Positions 17,955 through 26,916 of a stretch of DNA of 64,000 nucleotides are shown here, one piece after another. Both the position numbers and the translations under genes were made by a program. The notes under the pieces were generated by a model. That model worked only from the letters and a program-made list of their open reading frames with translations, searched no databases and was not told where the DNA came from. The first letter of the stretch is position 1. The number at the start of each line of letters is the position of its first letter. Origin of the DNA: Roseitranquillus sp963709765 (GTDB taxonomy: Bacteria > Pseudomonadota > Alphaproteobacteria > Rhodobacterales > Rhodobacteraceae); the NCBI GenBank assembly GCA_963709765.1, contig CAVPXL010000001.1, forward strand, positions 591,351 through 655,350. Direction: 5' to 3'.

Positions 17955-19439
17955 CTACCACCATTTCGCCGGCTTCTCCACGAAACCGGCCGCACGTTCC
18001 AGTGAATGCGCGACATTGAGCAGGTCGCCTTCCTCCCACGGTCGCCCGATGAGCTGCAGGCCCAGCGGCAGGCCGCTCCGGTCGATCCCGGCCGGCACGC
18101 TGATCCCCGGCAGACCCGCGAGGTTCACGGTCACGGTGAAGACGTCGTTGAGGTACATCTGCACCGGATCGGCCTCGTCCATCTCGCCCAGGCCGAAGGC
18201 GGCGGAGGGCGTCGCGGGTGTCAGGATCGCGTCGATACCGTCGGCGAACACCGTCTCGAAGTCGCGCTTGATGAGGGCGCGGACCTTGCGCGCGCGGTTG
18301 TAGTAGGCGTCGTAGAACCCCGCCGACAGGACGTAGGTGCCGACCATGACGCGCCGCTTGACCTCGGCGCCGAAGCCCTCGGCGCGGGTCTTCTCGTACA
18401 TCTCGGTGATGCCGTCGCCCGGCGCCAGCCTGGCGCGACGGCCGTAGCGCACCCCATCGTAGCGCGCCAGGTTCGACGAGGCCTCGGCCGGCGCGATGAC
18501 GTAATAGGCCGGCAGCGCATATTTCGTGTGCGGCAGGCTGATGTCGACGATTTTCGCGCCGGCATCGGCGAGCATCTCGCGGCCCCTGTCCCACAGATCG
18601 GCAATCTCGTCGGGCATCCCGTCCATACGGTATTCGTGCGGGATGCCGATTGTCTTGCCGCGGATGTCCCCGGTCAGCGCCGCCTCGAAATCCGGCACCG
18701 CGAGATCGGCCGAGGTCGAATCCCAGGCATCGTGCCCCGCCATGGCGCCGAGCATGATCGCTGCGTCGCGCACGCTCTTGGTCATCGGTCCGGCCTGGTC
18801 GAGCGACGAGGCGAAGGCGATGATACCCCAGCGGGAACACCGCCCGTAGGTTGGCTTCAGCCCGACGATGCCGGTGAAGGCGGCGGGTTGCCGGATCGAG
18901 CCGCCGGTATCGGTCCCCGTCGCCGCGAGGCAGAGGTCGGCCGCAACCGCGCTGGCCGAGCCGCCCGACGAGCCGCCCGGCGTCAGCGCCGCCTCGTCAT
19001 TGCCGCGCCGCCAGGGGTTCACCGCCCCGCCATAGACGCTGTGCTCGTTCGACGAGCCCATCGCGAACTCGTCCATGTTGAGCTTGCCGACCATGACCGC
19101 GCCCGCTTCGAAGAGCTTGCGCGAGACGGTCAATTCATATTCCGGCTTGAACCCTTCGAGGATGCGCGACCCGGCCTGGCTCGGCACGCCCTGCGTGCAG
19201 AACAGGTCCTTGATGCCCAGCGGAATGCCGCACATGCCCGGCGCATCGCCAGCAGCCAGCCGCGAGTCGGCCTCCTTGGCCTGGGCCAGCGCGATCGACG
19301 GCGTCGGATGGACGACCGCGTTCAGCGCGCCCGCCTCCTCGACCGCCGCAAGGCACGACGCGGTCAGCTCGACGGAGGTCAACTCGCCGGCGCGCAACTT
19401 GTCGCGCGCCTCGGCGATGGTCAGCCCGTTGCCCGTCAT
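17955..19439 (-). CDS. gatA: Asp-tRNA(Asn)/Glu-tRNA(Gln) amidotransferase subunit A
   Basis: A 494-residue amidase-signature subunit of GatCAB, which converts Glu-tRNA(Gln) or Asp-tRNA(Asn) to the amide form. The Ser-cisSer-Lys triad is present: GIKDLFCT (Lys), PGGSSGGSASAVAADL (cis-Ser) and ATGTDTGGSIRQPA (Ser nucleophile). Its ATG overlaps the gatC stop by 4 bp, so the two are translationally coupled. gatB is not in the window. Confidence 0.96.
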   Translation of the reverse strand: MTGNGLTIAEARDKLRAGELTSVELTASCLAAVEEAGALNAVVHPTPSIALAQAKEADSRLAAGDAPGMCGIPLGIKDLFCTQGVPSQAGSRILEGFKPEYELTVSRKLFEAGAVMVGKLNMDEFAMGSSNEHSVYGGAVNPWRRGNDEAALTPGGSSGGSASAVAADLCLAATGTDTGGSIRQPAAFTGIVGLKPTYGRCSRWGIIAFASSLDQAGPMTKSVRDAAIMLGAMAGHDAWDSTSADLAVPDFEAALTGDIRGKTIGIPHEYRMDGMPDEIADLWDRGREMLADAGAKIVDISLPHTKYALPAYYVIAPAEASSNLARYDGVRYGRRARLAPGDGITEMYEKTRAEGFGAEVKRRVMVGTYVLSAGFYDAYYNRARKVRALIKRDFETVFADGIDAILTPATPSAAFGLGEMDEADPVQMYLNDVFTVTVNLAGLPGISVPAGIDRSGLPLGLQLIGRPWEEGDLLNVAHSLERAAGFVEKPAKWW

Positions 19440-19723
19440 TCGACCACCTTCGGCACGGCGAAGAACCCCTCGCGGGAATCCGGCGCGTTCGACATCACGT
19501 GGTCGGGATAGCCGCCCGCCGTCACTTCGTCAGCCCGCCGCTTGAGCCGCATGGGCGTGACGCTGGTCATCGGCTCCACACCCTCCACGTCGACTTCGTT
19601 GAGCTGTTCGATGAAACCAAGGATCGTGTTGAATTCAGCGGCCAGGGCCGGCAGCTCCTCGTCGGGCACCGCGATGCGGGCCAGATGCGCGACGCGCCGC
19701 GCGGTTTCGGTGTCGATGGACAT
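19436..19723 (-). CDS. gatC: Asp-tRNA(Asn)/Glu-tRNA(Gln) amidotransferase subunit C
   Basis: A 95-residue GatC, starting MSIDTETARRVAHLARIAV and containing the family VEPMTSVTPM segment. GatC wraps around GatA and stabilises the GatAB interface. The first gene of the gatC-gatA pair, with a 4-bp overlap. Length normal. Confidence 0.95.
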   Translation of the reverse strand: MSIDTETARRVAHLARIAVPDEELPALAAEFNTILGFIEQLNEVDVEGVEPMTSVTPMRLKRRADEVTAGGYPDHVMSNAPDSREGFFAVPKVVE

Positions 19724-19755
19724 GGGCGCCTGTCTCCGATCGTTCCGAGGCGCGT

Positions 19756-20412
19756 TTAGCGCCCCCGCCGTCCCCCTTCAAGGAGGTGCCGGCGATAGAC
19801 CTCGATCATCCACGCCAGCATCAGCGCGTTCAGCAGGTGCCAGACGAAATGCGTCCCCGCCGGAATTGCCGTGCACAGAGGGCCGTCCAGCGACCGGAAG
19901 ACGAGCGACAGCGCCAGAATCGTCGCGCCCCACAGCATTCCGACCGCGGTCTCCGGCGCCCTCCGACGCAGCAGGATCGCGTAGACCAGGATCAGGAGTG
20001 GCACCGGCCAGTACATCGCGGACAACGCGAAGAACGGCAGCGCCGAGAAGACCGGCACGAAGATGGATGCCCACGGCAGAAAGGCCGCCGTCCCGACCAG
20101 GCTCGCCCGGAGCGGCCAGCGCCAGACATGCCGGTTCACGGCGAACAGATACGTCAGGACGAACATCGCGATCGGCGCGGTGTCGGCGAGCGCCGCCCAG
20201 ACGGTCGCGGCGGTATGGAACAGGAAGCTGCCCACCCCGATCGCGAAGAGGATCGCGCAGAGCGTGCGCGCCATCGGCAGGCCCCGCGTCCGGCGCCACA
20301 AGATGATCGCGGCCAGAAGAAAGGCCGCGTTGGTCAGCGCATTGACCGGCTCGGCCCAGAAGCCCGGGTCCATCCGCTCGCAATAGCCGTCGATCTTGCG
20401 CGTCCAGTCCAT
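19756..20412 (-). CDS. Ceramidase-like (CREST superfamily) membrane protein
   Basis: A 218-residue protein with seven hydrophobic segments. It contains the ceramidase-family features YCERMDPGFWAEPVNALTN at the N-terminus, SFLFHTAATVW in the third segment, and THFVWHLLNALML at the C-terminus, providing the metal-binding His set. Eukaryotic alkaline ceramidases release sphingosine from ceramide; the bacterial substrate is unknown. It lies 32 bp behind... upstream gene-free DNA and divergent from the UPF0173 hydrolase. Confidence 0.83.
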   Translation of the reverse strand: MDWTRKIDGYCERMDPGFWAEPVNALTNAAFLLAAIILWRRTRGLPMARTLCAILFAIGVGSFLFHTAATVWAALADTAPIAMFVLTYLFAVNRHVWRWPLRASLVGTAAFLPWASIFVPVFSALPFFALSAMYWPVPLLILVYAILLRRRAPETAVGMLWGATILALSLVFRSLDGPLCTAIPAGTHFVWHLLNALMLAWMIEVYRRHLLEGGRRGR

Positions 20413-20463
20413 GCCGTGTTCCCCTCACTCCACGACAACAGGACGAGAAACGGGGAGATCGGG

Positions 20464-21165
20464 ATGAAACTCACATGGCTGGGCCACGCATCGTTCAGGC
20501 TCGAGATCGGCGGACAGGTTCTGCTGATCGACCCCTGGCTGAACGGCAATCCGGTCTTTCCCGACGACAGGCGCGGCGAGGCGATCGAGGGCGCGACCCA
20601 TATCCTGCTGACCCACGGCCACGGCGACCATGCCAGCGAGGCTCCCGCCCTTGCCGAAGAACTGGGCGTGCCGGTGGTCGGTATATTCGATCTGATGCAA
20701 TGGTGGGCGCAGGAGCACGGCATCCAGACCATCGGCTTCAACAAGGGCGGCACGGTGGATCTCGGCGGCGTCGCCGTCACCATGGTCAACGCGGTCCATT
20801 CGTCTTCCGTCGCGGGCAAGGACGGCGCCGGTGGCCCCGTCTATGCCGGCAGCGAGGCCGGCTACATGATCTCGGCGGAGGGTCATACCATCTACCTCTC
20901 GGGCGATACCGACATCATGGCCGACATGGCATGGATGGGCGAGCTGCACGCCCCCGATATCGGCATCCTCTGCGCCGGCGGACACTTCACCATGGACATG
21001 GCGCGTGCGGCCTGGGCGGCCAGACGCTACTTCGATTTCCGGACCGTGATCCCGTGTCACTACAAGACCTTCGATCTGCTGGAACAATCGGCGCAGAAAC
21101 TCGTCGACGCCTTGCCGGGCGTCGACGTGAGGAGCCCCGATGTGATGGAGACGATCGACATCTGA
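20464..21165 (+). CDS. UPF0173 metal-dependent hydrolase
   Basis: A 233-residue metallo-beta-lactamase-fold protein starting MKLTWLGHASFRLEIGGQ. The HxHxDH motif appears as LLTHGHGDHASEAP (about residues 54-67), followed by VHSSSV, LSGDTDIM and VIPCHYKTF, which supply the remaining metal ligands. The family substrate is not known. The start follows CGGGGAGATCGGG. Single gene between two minus-strand units. Confidence 0.9.
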   Translation: MKLTWLGHASFRLEIGGQVLLIDPWLNGNPVFPDDRRGEAIEGATHILLTHGHGDHASEAPALAEELGVPVVGIFDLMQWWAQEHGIQTIGFNKGGTVDLGGVAVTMVNAVHSSSVAGKDGAGGPVYAGSEAGYMISAEGHTIYLSGDTDIMADMAWMGELHAPDIGILCAGGHFTMDMARAAWAARRYFDFRTVIPCHYKTFDLLEQSAQKLVDALPGVDVRSPDVMETIDI

Positions 21166-21193
21166 CGTTCCGGCGGCTGCGGGGCACGGACCC

Positions 21194-22192
21194 TCAGCCG
21201 GGAAACAGCCCCGTCAGCGCCCGCTGAACCAGCGTCGTCACCCGCGGGCGGGGCTGGCCATGGAAGGGCAGCGGGCGGCAGACCTCCATCGCCGCGATCC
21301 CGACCCGCGCGGTCAGGGCGCCGTTGACGACCCCCTCCCCGAACCGCCGCGAGACGCGCGCGAGCAGGTGCCCACCCCCCACCGACGAAATCAGGTCGTC
21401 GCCCACCGCGACCGCGCCCGTAGCGACCAGATGGGTCAGCACCGCCTTGGTCAGCCGCCAGGCCCCGAGCGTGCCGGCCCGACCGCCGTAGATCTCGGCG
21501 ATCCGGCGTATCATCCTCACGTTCGACGTGAGCGCCGCCGCCACGTCCGCCAGCGCCAGCGGCAACAGCGCCGTCACGGCAGCCACCTGCCGCGCGGCGG
21601 CTTCGATTTCGCGGCGGGCGGCCTCGTCGAGCGGTTTGAGAAGCTCCGCCTCGGCAAGATCGAACAAGGCATCGGGGTCGAACACGTCCTCGCGCCGCTC
21701 GGCAAATCGTTCCCGCGCCCAGCGCAGATCGTCGCGTCCGGCATAGAGCCGCAGCAAACGTTCGGTCACCGCGCGGGCGGGAACAAGATCGGCGGTCAGC
21801 CGTGCCGCCGCGGCGTCGCGATGCAGATCCTCCAGCCGGGCCAGCCGGGCCAGCGCCGCGACCTCCTTGAAGACGATCGCGAGGCAGACCAGAAAGAACG
21901 CCGCGAGAAGCGCAAGCGCGATCCAGCCGATGATCGCGTTCGCCGCGATCAGGCGGTCGACCGCCATCCACGCCCAGACCGACAGCGCAAAGACGATGAG
22001 CGATCCAAGCAGCCGCCAGAACCAGGCCGCCAGCCTCGAAGGCCGTCGCGCGGCGATCGACGCCGCCGTCCGCATCGCCTGACCCGGCGCGCCGGAGACC
22101 CGGTCGACTTCCGGAACGGGCGGCGCGTCGGCCGGCGACGGCGCAGCGTCTCCCGAAAGCTCGATCAGAACCGGTTTCTCGCGCTCAGCCAT
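21194..22192 (-). CDS. YcjF-family membrane protein (TIGR01620/DUF697)
   Basis: A 332-residue protein with a Pro/Ala-rich cytoplasmic start, two hydrophobic segments (LLGSLIVFALSVWAWMAV and IIGWIALALLAAFFLVCLAIVF, about residues 60-105), then a long soluble region with GGAGTLGAWRLTKAVLTHLV-like DUF697 features. It is paired with ycjX, 15 bp downstream of it. YcjX-YcjF pairs belong to the phage-shock or envelope-stress regulon in Enterobacteria; whether that applies here is inference. Confidence 0.85.
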   Translation of the reverse strand: MAEREKPVLIELSGDAAPSPADAPPVPEVDRVSGAPGQAMRTAASIAARRPSRLAAWFWRLLGSLIVFALSVWAWMAVDRLIAANAIIGWIALALLAAFFLVCLAIVFKEVAALARLARLEDLHRDAAAARLTADLVPARAVTERLLRLYAGRDDLRWARERFAERREDVFDPDALFDLAEAELLKPLDEAARREIEAAARQVAAVTALLPLALADVAAALTSNVRMIRRIAEIYGGRAGTLGAWRLTKAVLTHLVATGAVAVGDDLISSVGGGHLLARVSRRFGEGVVNGALTARVGIAAMEVCRPLPFHGQPRPRVTTLVQRALTGLFPG

Positions 22193-22207
22193 GTCCGCGC
22201 CCTCCGC

Positions 22208-23623
22208 TCATCGCAGGCGGTCCCCGATCAGGAATTGCAGCGCCCGGTCGAGCCGGATGTGCGGCAGGCCCTCCCCCGGTCGGAGACGCAGCTCGGCGGG
22301 GGCGAAGGCCATGATCTCGTAATCCGCGTCGAGCCACGCCCGAGCGCCGCCCCGCGCCGCGCTCAGAAGGCGGGCGGGATCCTCCGGCAGCTCGCCGGGA
22401 TGAAACGCCGCGCGTCGGCCGTCCGCCTGCAGGGTGCCGCGCACCACGTCGAGATCGCGCCCGTCATGCTCGACCGTGTCCTCGGTCGTGGCACGCAGGG
22501 CGGCCACGGACATGGCGCCGGTCTCGGCTCCCGCAAAGTCGGCGCGACGGCGCGCCTCGGCCACCAGCGCCTCCACGATCGCCGTCAGCCGCGGATGCTG
22601 CCGATGGTGCAGATGGTCGGCCTTGGTCGCCGCGAACAGGATCTTCTCGACACGCCGCCCCAGCAGGATCCTGTTGAGCCAGCGATTTCGGCCGGGTCGG
22701 AACGCCGAGAGGATATCGGCCATCGCGGTGCGCAGATCCTCCATCGCGGCTGGCCCCGCATGGATCGCGCCCAGCACGTCGACCAGCACGACCTGTCGGT
22801 CTATCCGCGCGAAATGGTTGCGGAAGAAGGGTTTGACCACCTCGCGCTTGTAGGCCTCGAACCGCCGCGCGAACTCGCGGGCGAGCGAGCCGCGCGGCGC
22901 ATTGCCCGGCCTCAGCGGGGCGAAGGTCAGCGCCGGGGAGCCCGCCATCTCCCCCGGCAGCAGGAAGCGCCCTGGCGTGCAGTCGGAAAACCCGCGGGAC
23001 CGCGCCTCGTTCAGGTAGTCGGTAAAGGAAGCGGCCAGCGCCTTTGCCGCGGGCTCCGAAAGCTCGGCCCGGGGATCCGTCGCGTCGAGCGCCGCGAGAA
23101 ACGGCCGCGCGAAGTCGCGTTGCCCGGCCCGCTGCAATGCCTCCTCCGACCAGCTCTCGAAATCCCGGTCGAGGAGCGACAGGTCCAGCAGCCATTCGCC
23201 GGGATAGTCCACGATGTCGAGGTGAACCGTTCGCGGCCCCGACAGACCGCGCAAGAGCCCGCCCGGCCGTACACGGAGCGACAGGCGCAGCTCGCTGATG
23301 GCGCGGGTCCCGTCGGGCCAGCGCGGCGTCGGACCGGTCATCGCCGCCAGATGCGCCTCGTAGTCGAAACGCGGCACGGTGTCGTCAGGCTGCGGCTGCA
23401 GATAGGCGGCGATGATGGCGCCCTCGGACGCGGCCGTGAGGCCGGGCAGCCGCCCGCGCTCCAGCAGGTTCGCGACGAGCGAGGTGATGAAGACGGTCTT
23501 GCCCGAGCGGCTAAGCCCGGTCACGCCCAGCCGGATCACGGGCTCGAAAAACGCCTCGGAGACGGTATCGCCCACCCGCTCCACGCTGCGCGACAAGCCT
23601 TCCGCTAGCTGTCCGACGACCAC
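22208..23623 (-). CDS. YcjX-family GTPase (DUF463)
   Basis: A 471-residue P-loop protein. The Walker A motif is in GVTGLSRSGKTVFITSLVAN (about residues 33-52), Walker B in VHLDIVDYPGEWLLDL, and FAATKADHLHHRQHPRL corresponds to the G4-type T/NKxD. A GTG start at 23623 behind GAGGAGGGG is chosen; the frame remains open to 23707. First gene of the ycjX-ycjF pair. Expected role: GTP-dependent envelope stress function with YcjF. Confidence 0.87.
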   Translation of the reverse strand: MVVGQLAEGLSRSVERVGDTVSEAFFEPVIRLGVTGLSRSGKTVFITSLVANLLERGRLPGLTAASEGAIIAAYLQPQPDDTVPRFDYEAHLAAMTGPTPRWPDGTRAISELRLSLRVRPGGLLRGLSGPRTVHLDIVDYPGEWLLDLSLLDRDFESWSEEALQRAGQRDFARPFLAALDATDPRAELSEPAAKALAASFTDYLNEARSRGFSDCTPGRFLLPGEMAGSPALTFAPLRPGNAPRGSLAREFARRFEAYKREVVKPFFRNHFARIDRQVVLVDVLGAIHAGPAAMEDLRTAMADILSAFRPGRNRWLNRILLGRRVEKILFAATKADHLHHRQHPRLTAIVEALVAEARRRADFAGAETGAMSVAALRATTEDTVEHDGRDLDVVRGTLQADGRRAAFHPGELPEDPARLLSAARGGARAWLDADYEIMAFAPAELRLRPGEGLPHIRLDRALQFLIGDRLR

Positions 23624-23732
23624 TCGGCCCCTCCTCGCCCGTTTCCCGGCGACACTAGGGGGTTGGCCCGGGATGGGCCAGCGCCCCATGCACCATGTTG
23701 CACGCATTGCCGGGGCCCGATAACCCGACGCG

Positions 23733-24503
23733 ATGCCCCGCTATGCCTTCAGGATCGAATACGACGGCCGCCCGTTCTCGGGCTGGCAGCGCCAGTCCGA
23801 CCGCCCGTCGGTGCAGGGGGCGGTTGAACGCGCGCTCGGCCGGCTCGAGCGCGACGTGCCCTCGATCGCCGCGGCAGGTCGCACCGACACCGGCGTCCAT
23901 GCCCGCGGCCAGGTCGCCCATGCCGATCTGCGCCGCGACTGGGAGCCGTTCCGGCTGATGGAGGCCCTCAACCACCACCTGCGGCCCGACCCGGTGGCGA
24001 TCGTGGCGGCAGCCGCGGTCGGGGACGAATGGCACGCCCGGTTCTCGGCGGTGGAACGGCGCTACTGCTACACGATCCTCAACCGGCGGGCACCGGCCGT
24101 CCTCGATCCGCATGTCTGGCTCGTGCGGCACCCGCTCGATCCCGCGTTGATGGCCGAGGCGGCGCGGCATCTGGTCGGGCGGCACGACTTCACCACCTTC
24201 CGCTCGACCATGTGTCAGGCGGCGAGCCCGGTGAAGTCGGTCGACGAGATCCGCGTGGAGCACCGGCAGAGCGACGCCGGCGCGTGCCTCGAGATCCATG
24301 TCCGGGCGCGCAGCTTTCTGCACAATCAGGTGCGCAGCTTCGTGGGCACGCTCGAACGCGTGGGCGCCGGCGCATGGCCACCGCACCGGGTCGCGCAGGC
24401 CCTGAACGCACGCGACCGGGCGGCCTGCGGGCCGGTCGCACCTCCGGGCGGCTTGTGTCTTATGGCCGTGCGCTACCCTGCCGACCCCTTCGATGCCGCC
24501 TGA
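23733..24503 (+). CDS. truA: tRNA pseudouridine synthase A
   Basis: A 256-residue TruA, which modifies uridines 38-40 of the tRNA anticodon arm. The catalytic Asp is in AAAGRTDTGVHARGQVAH (about residue 52). RARSFLHNQVRSFVGTL near residue 190 is the second conserved block. Start ATG 23733 (MPRYAFRIEYDG) fits the family start exactly. It is convergent with the last gene of the glycogen operon, with a 2-bp gap. Confidence 0.96.
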   Translation: MPRYAFRIEYDGRPFSGWQRQSDRPSVQGAVERALGRLERDVPSIAAAGRTDTGVHARGQVAHADLRRDWEPFRLMEALNHHLRPDPVAIVAAAAVGDEWHARFSAVERRYCYTILNRRAPAVLDPHVWLVRHPLDPALMAEAARHLVGRHDFTTFRSTMCQAASPVKSVDEIRVEHRQSDAGACLEIHVRARSFLHNQVRSFVGTLERVGAGAWPPHRVAQALNARDRAACGPVAPPGGLCLMAVRYPADPFDAA

Positions 24504-24505
24504 CG

Positions 24506-25282
24506 TCAGCCGCCGCGCTCGAAGAGCAGGCCGGTGCTGTCGTGCAGGGCCACCGGCCCGCCCGCGTAGGACTCTGCGATGCCTGGCGTCCTGAGCCCGA
24601 CCGACCAGCCATCGCGGCCCAGCCCGGGCAGGAGGTCCAGCGGATCCACCGCCTCCATGGGCGTGCCCTCCATGTGGCAGACGGCATAGACCTGCCTCCC
24701 GTCGGGCGCGTGGCGCAGCGACGTGAAGATCGTCCGTCCGGCGATCGGGCTGACGTAATCGAACCGGTCGTTTGGCCCGAAATTGTGCCGCAGCCAGGCA
24801 TTCGCCTGCCGAAAGGTGCGCAACCGGCGCATGAAGCCCGTCTGCGCCGGGTCGAGGTGGGACAGGGAATTGGCGACGTTGCAGTATTCGTGCATGTCAT
24901 CCATCCACGCCCGCGCGATCCGCTTGAGCGCGGGAACATCATAACCGGATGGCCCGGCCAGAGGCGGCTCGACCGCGTTCAGCAATCGGGCGATCTCGTC
25001 GAGGTCGTACGCGGTGACCTCCACCAGCGCCGGCAGGAACTCGAAGAACCGCGCGAGATCGGCCCGCGTCTCGAAACCCAGGTCCTTGAGCCGGCGAAAG
25101 TTGTTCGCGACCGAATAGACACGGCCCTCGCGGCAGATGCCGCCCAGCATGCGCGCGATTTCCAGCTCACCCTCGAATGACGTCGCCGCGGAGGTCAGCG
25201 TCTCCCGGCGTCGCGCCGCCATCTCCCCAGCACTCCGCAAGGATCGCGCCCGCTCCGCGAGGAGCGATGGCGTGGCCGTCAT
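24506..25282 (-). CDS. Unrecognised protein encoded at the end of the glycogen operon
   Basis: A 258-residue protein I cannot name. Residues 1-150 look alpha-helical and contain FLPALVEVTAYDLDEIARLL and MDDMHEYCNVANSLSHL. Residues from about 160 to the end look like a beta-rich domain (YVSPIAGRTIFTSLRH, QVYAVCHMEGTPMEAVDPLD, GPVALHDSTGLLFERGG), reminiscent of the C-terminal beta-sandwich of GH13-type enzymes. No catalytic GH13 residues are visible. Its ATG overlaps the pgm stop by 4 bp, the fifth such overlap in a row, so a role in glycogen or alpha-glucan metabolism is likely (inference). Confidence 0.7.
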   Translation of the reverse strand: MTATPSLLAERARSLRSAGEMAARRRETLTSAATSFEGELEIARMLGGICREGRVYSVANNFRRLKDLGFETRADLARFFEFLPALVEVTAYDLDEIARLLNAVEPPLAGPSGYDVPALKRIARAWMDDMHEYCNVANSLSHLDPAQTGFMRRLRTFRQANAWLRHNFGPNDRFDYVSPIAGRTIFTSLRHAPDGRQVYAVCHMEGTPMEAVDPLDLLPGLGRDGWSVGLRTPGIAESYAGGPVALHDSTGLLFERGG

Positions 25283-26916
25283 GTGCGGACGTCCGGTTCA
25301 TCCCTCCCGGTGTGTTCACGCAGACCCGCGATCTCTTCGGCGGCCTCGATCATCTCGCCCAAGGAGTCCTCGGGCTGGAGATGGAGACGTTCGGCATCGT
25401 CGACGTAATCCTCCAGATAGACGCGGACCGTCGCACCCGCCGTACCAGTCCCCGACAACCGGAAGACGATCCGGCCGCCACGATCGAACAGGATCCGCAG
25501 GCCCTGCCCTTCGGCGCGGCTCCCATCCACCGGATCGTCGTAGGCGAACTCGTCCGCGTTCTCGATCCGGCGACCGGCAACAGTGTGCCCCGGCAGGTCG
25601 CCAAGCCGGTCGCGCAGGCGCTGCATCATGCGCTCCGCGCCTGCCGCCTCGACATTCTCGTAATCGTGGCGCGAGTAGTAGTTCCGCCCGAATTCCGTCC
25701 AATGCGCGTTCAGCATTTCGCCGACCGAGCTGCCCTTCTCGGCCAGGATGTTGAGCCACAACAGCACCGCCCAGAGGCCGTCCTTCTCGCGGACATGATC
25801 GCTGCCGGTCCCGGCGCTTTCTTCGCCGCAGAGCGTGATGCGCTCCGCGTCGAGCAGGTTGCCGAAGAACTTCCACCCCGTCGGTGTCTCGTAGCAGTCG
25901 AGACGCCGGGCCTCCGCCACCCGGTCGAGCGCGCGGCTTGTGGGCATCGAGCGCGCCACGCCCTTGAGCCCGTCCGCATAGCCCGGCGCCAGATGCGCGT
26001 TGGCCGCCAGAACCGCGAGGCTGTCGGACGGCGTGACGTAGATCCCGCGGCCGACGATCATGTTGCGGTCACCGTCGCCGTCGCTGGCGGCGCCGAAATC
26101 AGGAGCGTCCTCCGCCATCATCACGTTCATGAGCTCGCTGGCCCAGATCGGGTTCGGGTCCGGATGACCGCCCCCGAAATCGGGCTTAGGCTCGGCGTTG
26201 ACGACGCTGCCCCCGGATGCGCCGAGTCGGTCCTCGAGGATGCGCCGGGCATAGGGCCCGGTCACCGCGTGCATCGCGTCGAACCGGAGCCGGAAGCCGC
26301 CCGCGATCAGCGACCGGATCTTGTCGAAATCGAACAGGCGCTCCATCAGTTCGGCATAGTCGGCCACCGGGTCCACCACCTCGATCTGCATCCCCGCAAG
26401 CGACGTGATGGAGGGTTGCGACAGATCGACGTCCTGGCTTTCGACAATGTGGTACCGGGTGATCTCCCGACTGGCGGCATGGATTCGGTCGGTGACCTCC
26501 TGCGGCGCCGGTCCGCCGTTGGGCGTGTTGAACTTGACGCCGAAATCCTCGTCCGGTCCACCGGGGTTGTGACTGGCCGACATGATGATCCCGCCATCGG
26601 TCTTGTGCTTGCGGATGAGGTTGGAGGCCGCCGGCGTGGAGAGCAGGGCGTTCTGCCCGACGATGACCTTCGCCGCGCCCGATCCTGCCGCCATCCGCAG
26701 GATCACCTGCGCCGCGCGGTCGTTGAAGTAGCGACCGTCGCCGCCCAGGACCAAGGTCTTGCCTTCAACCCCGCCGATGCCGTTCCAGATCGACTGGACG
26801 AAATTCTCCAGAAAGTGCGACCCCATGAAGACGCGCGTCTTTTTTCGCAGGCCGCTCGTTCCCGGCTTCTGCCCCTCGATCGGCTTGGTCTCGATCGTCA
26901 ACGGCTGCATGGTCAT
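25279..26916 (-). CDS. pgm: Alpha-D-glucose phosphoglucomutase
   Basis: A 545-residue phosphoglucomutase interconverting glucose-1-P and glucose-6-P. Signatures: KPGTSGLRKKT at the N-terminus, the phosphoserine loop IIMSASHNPGGPDEDFG (about residue 110), the metal loop DGDGDRNMIVG, the sugar-binding GEESAGTGSDH, and RLSGTGTAGATVRVY near the end. The ATG at 26916 (MTMQPLTIE) overlaps malQ by 4 bp. It supplies or drains the glucose-1-P used by glgC and released by glgP. Confidence 0.95.
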   Translation of the reverse strand: MTMQPLTIETKPIEGQKPGTSGLRKKTRVFMGSHFLENFVQSIWNGIGGVEGKTLVLGGDGRYFNDRAAQVILRMAAGSGAAKVIVGQNALLSTPAASNLIRKHKTDGGIIMSASHNPGGPDEDFGVKFNTPNGGPAPQEVTDRIHAASREITRYHIVESQDVDLSQPSITSLAGMQIEVVDPVADYAELMERLFDFDKIRSLIAGGFRLRFDAMHAVTGPYARRILEDRLGASGGSVVNAEPKPDFGGGHPDPNPIWASELMNVMMAEDAPDFGAASDGDGDRNMIVGRGIYVTPSDSLAVLAANAHLAPGYADGLKGVARSMPTSRALDRVAEARRLDCYETPTGWKFFGNLLDAERITLCGEESAGTGSDHVREKDGLWAVLLWLNILAEKGSSVGEMLNAHWTEFGRNYYSRHDYENVEAAGAERMMQRLRDRLGDLPGHTVAGRRIENADEFAYDDPVDGSRAEGQGLRILFDRGGRIVFRLSGTGTAGATVRVYLEDYVDDAERLHLQPEDSLGEMIEAAEEIAGLREHTGRDEPDVRT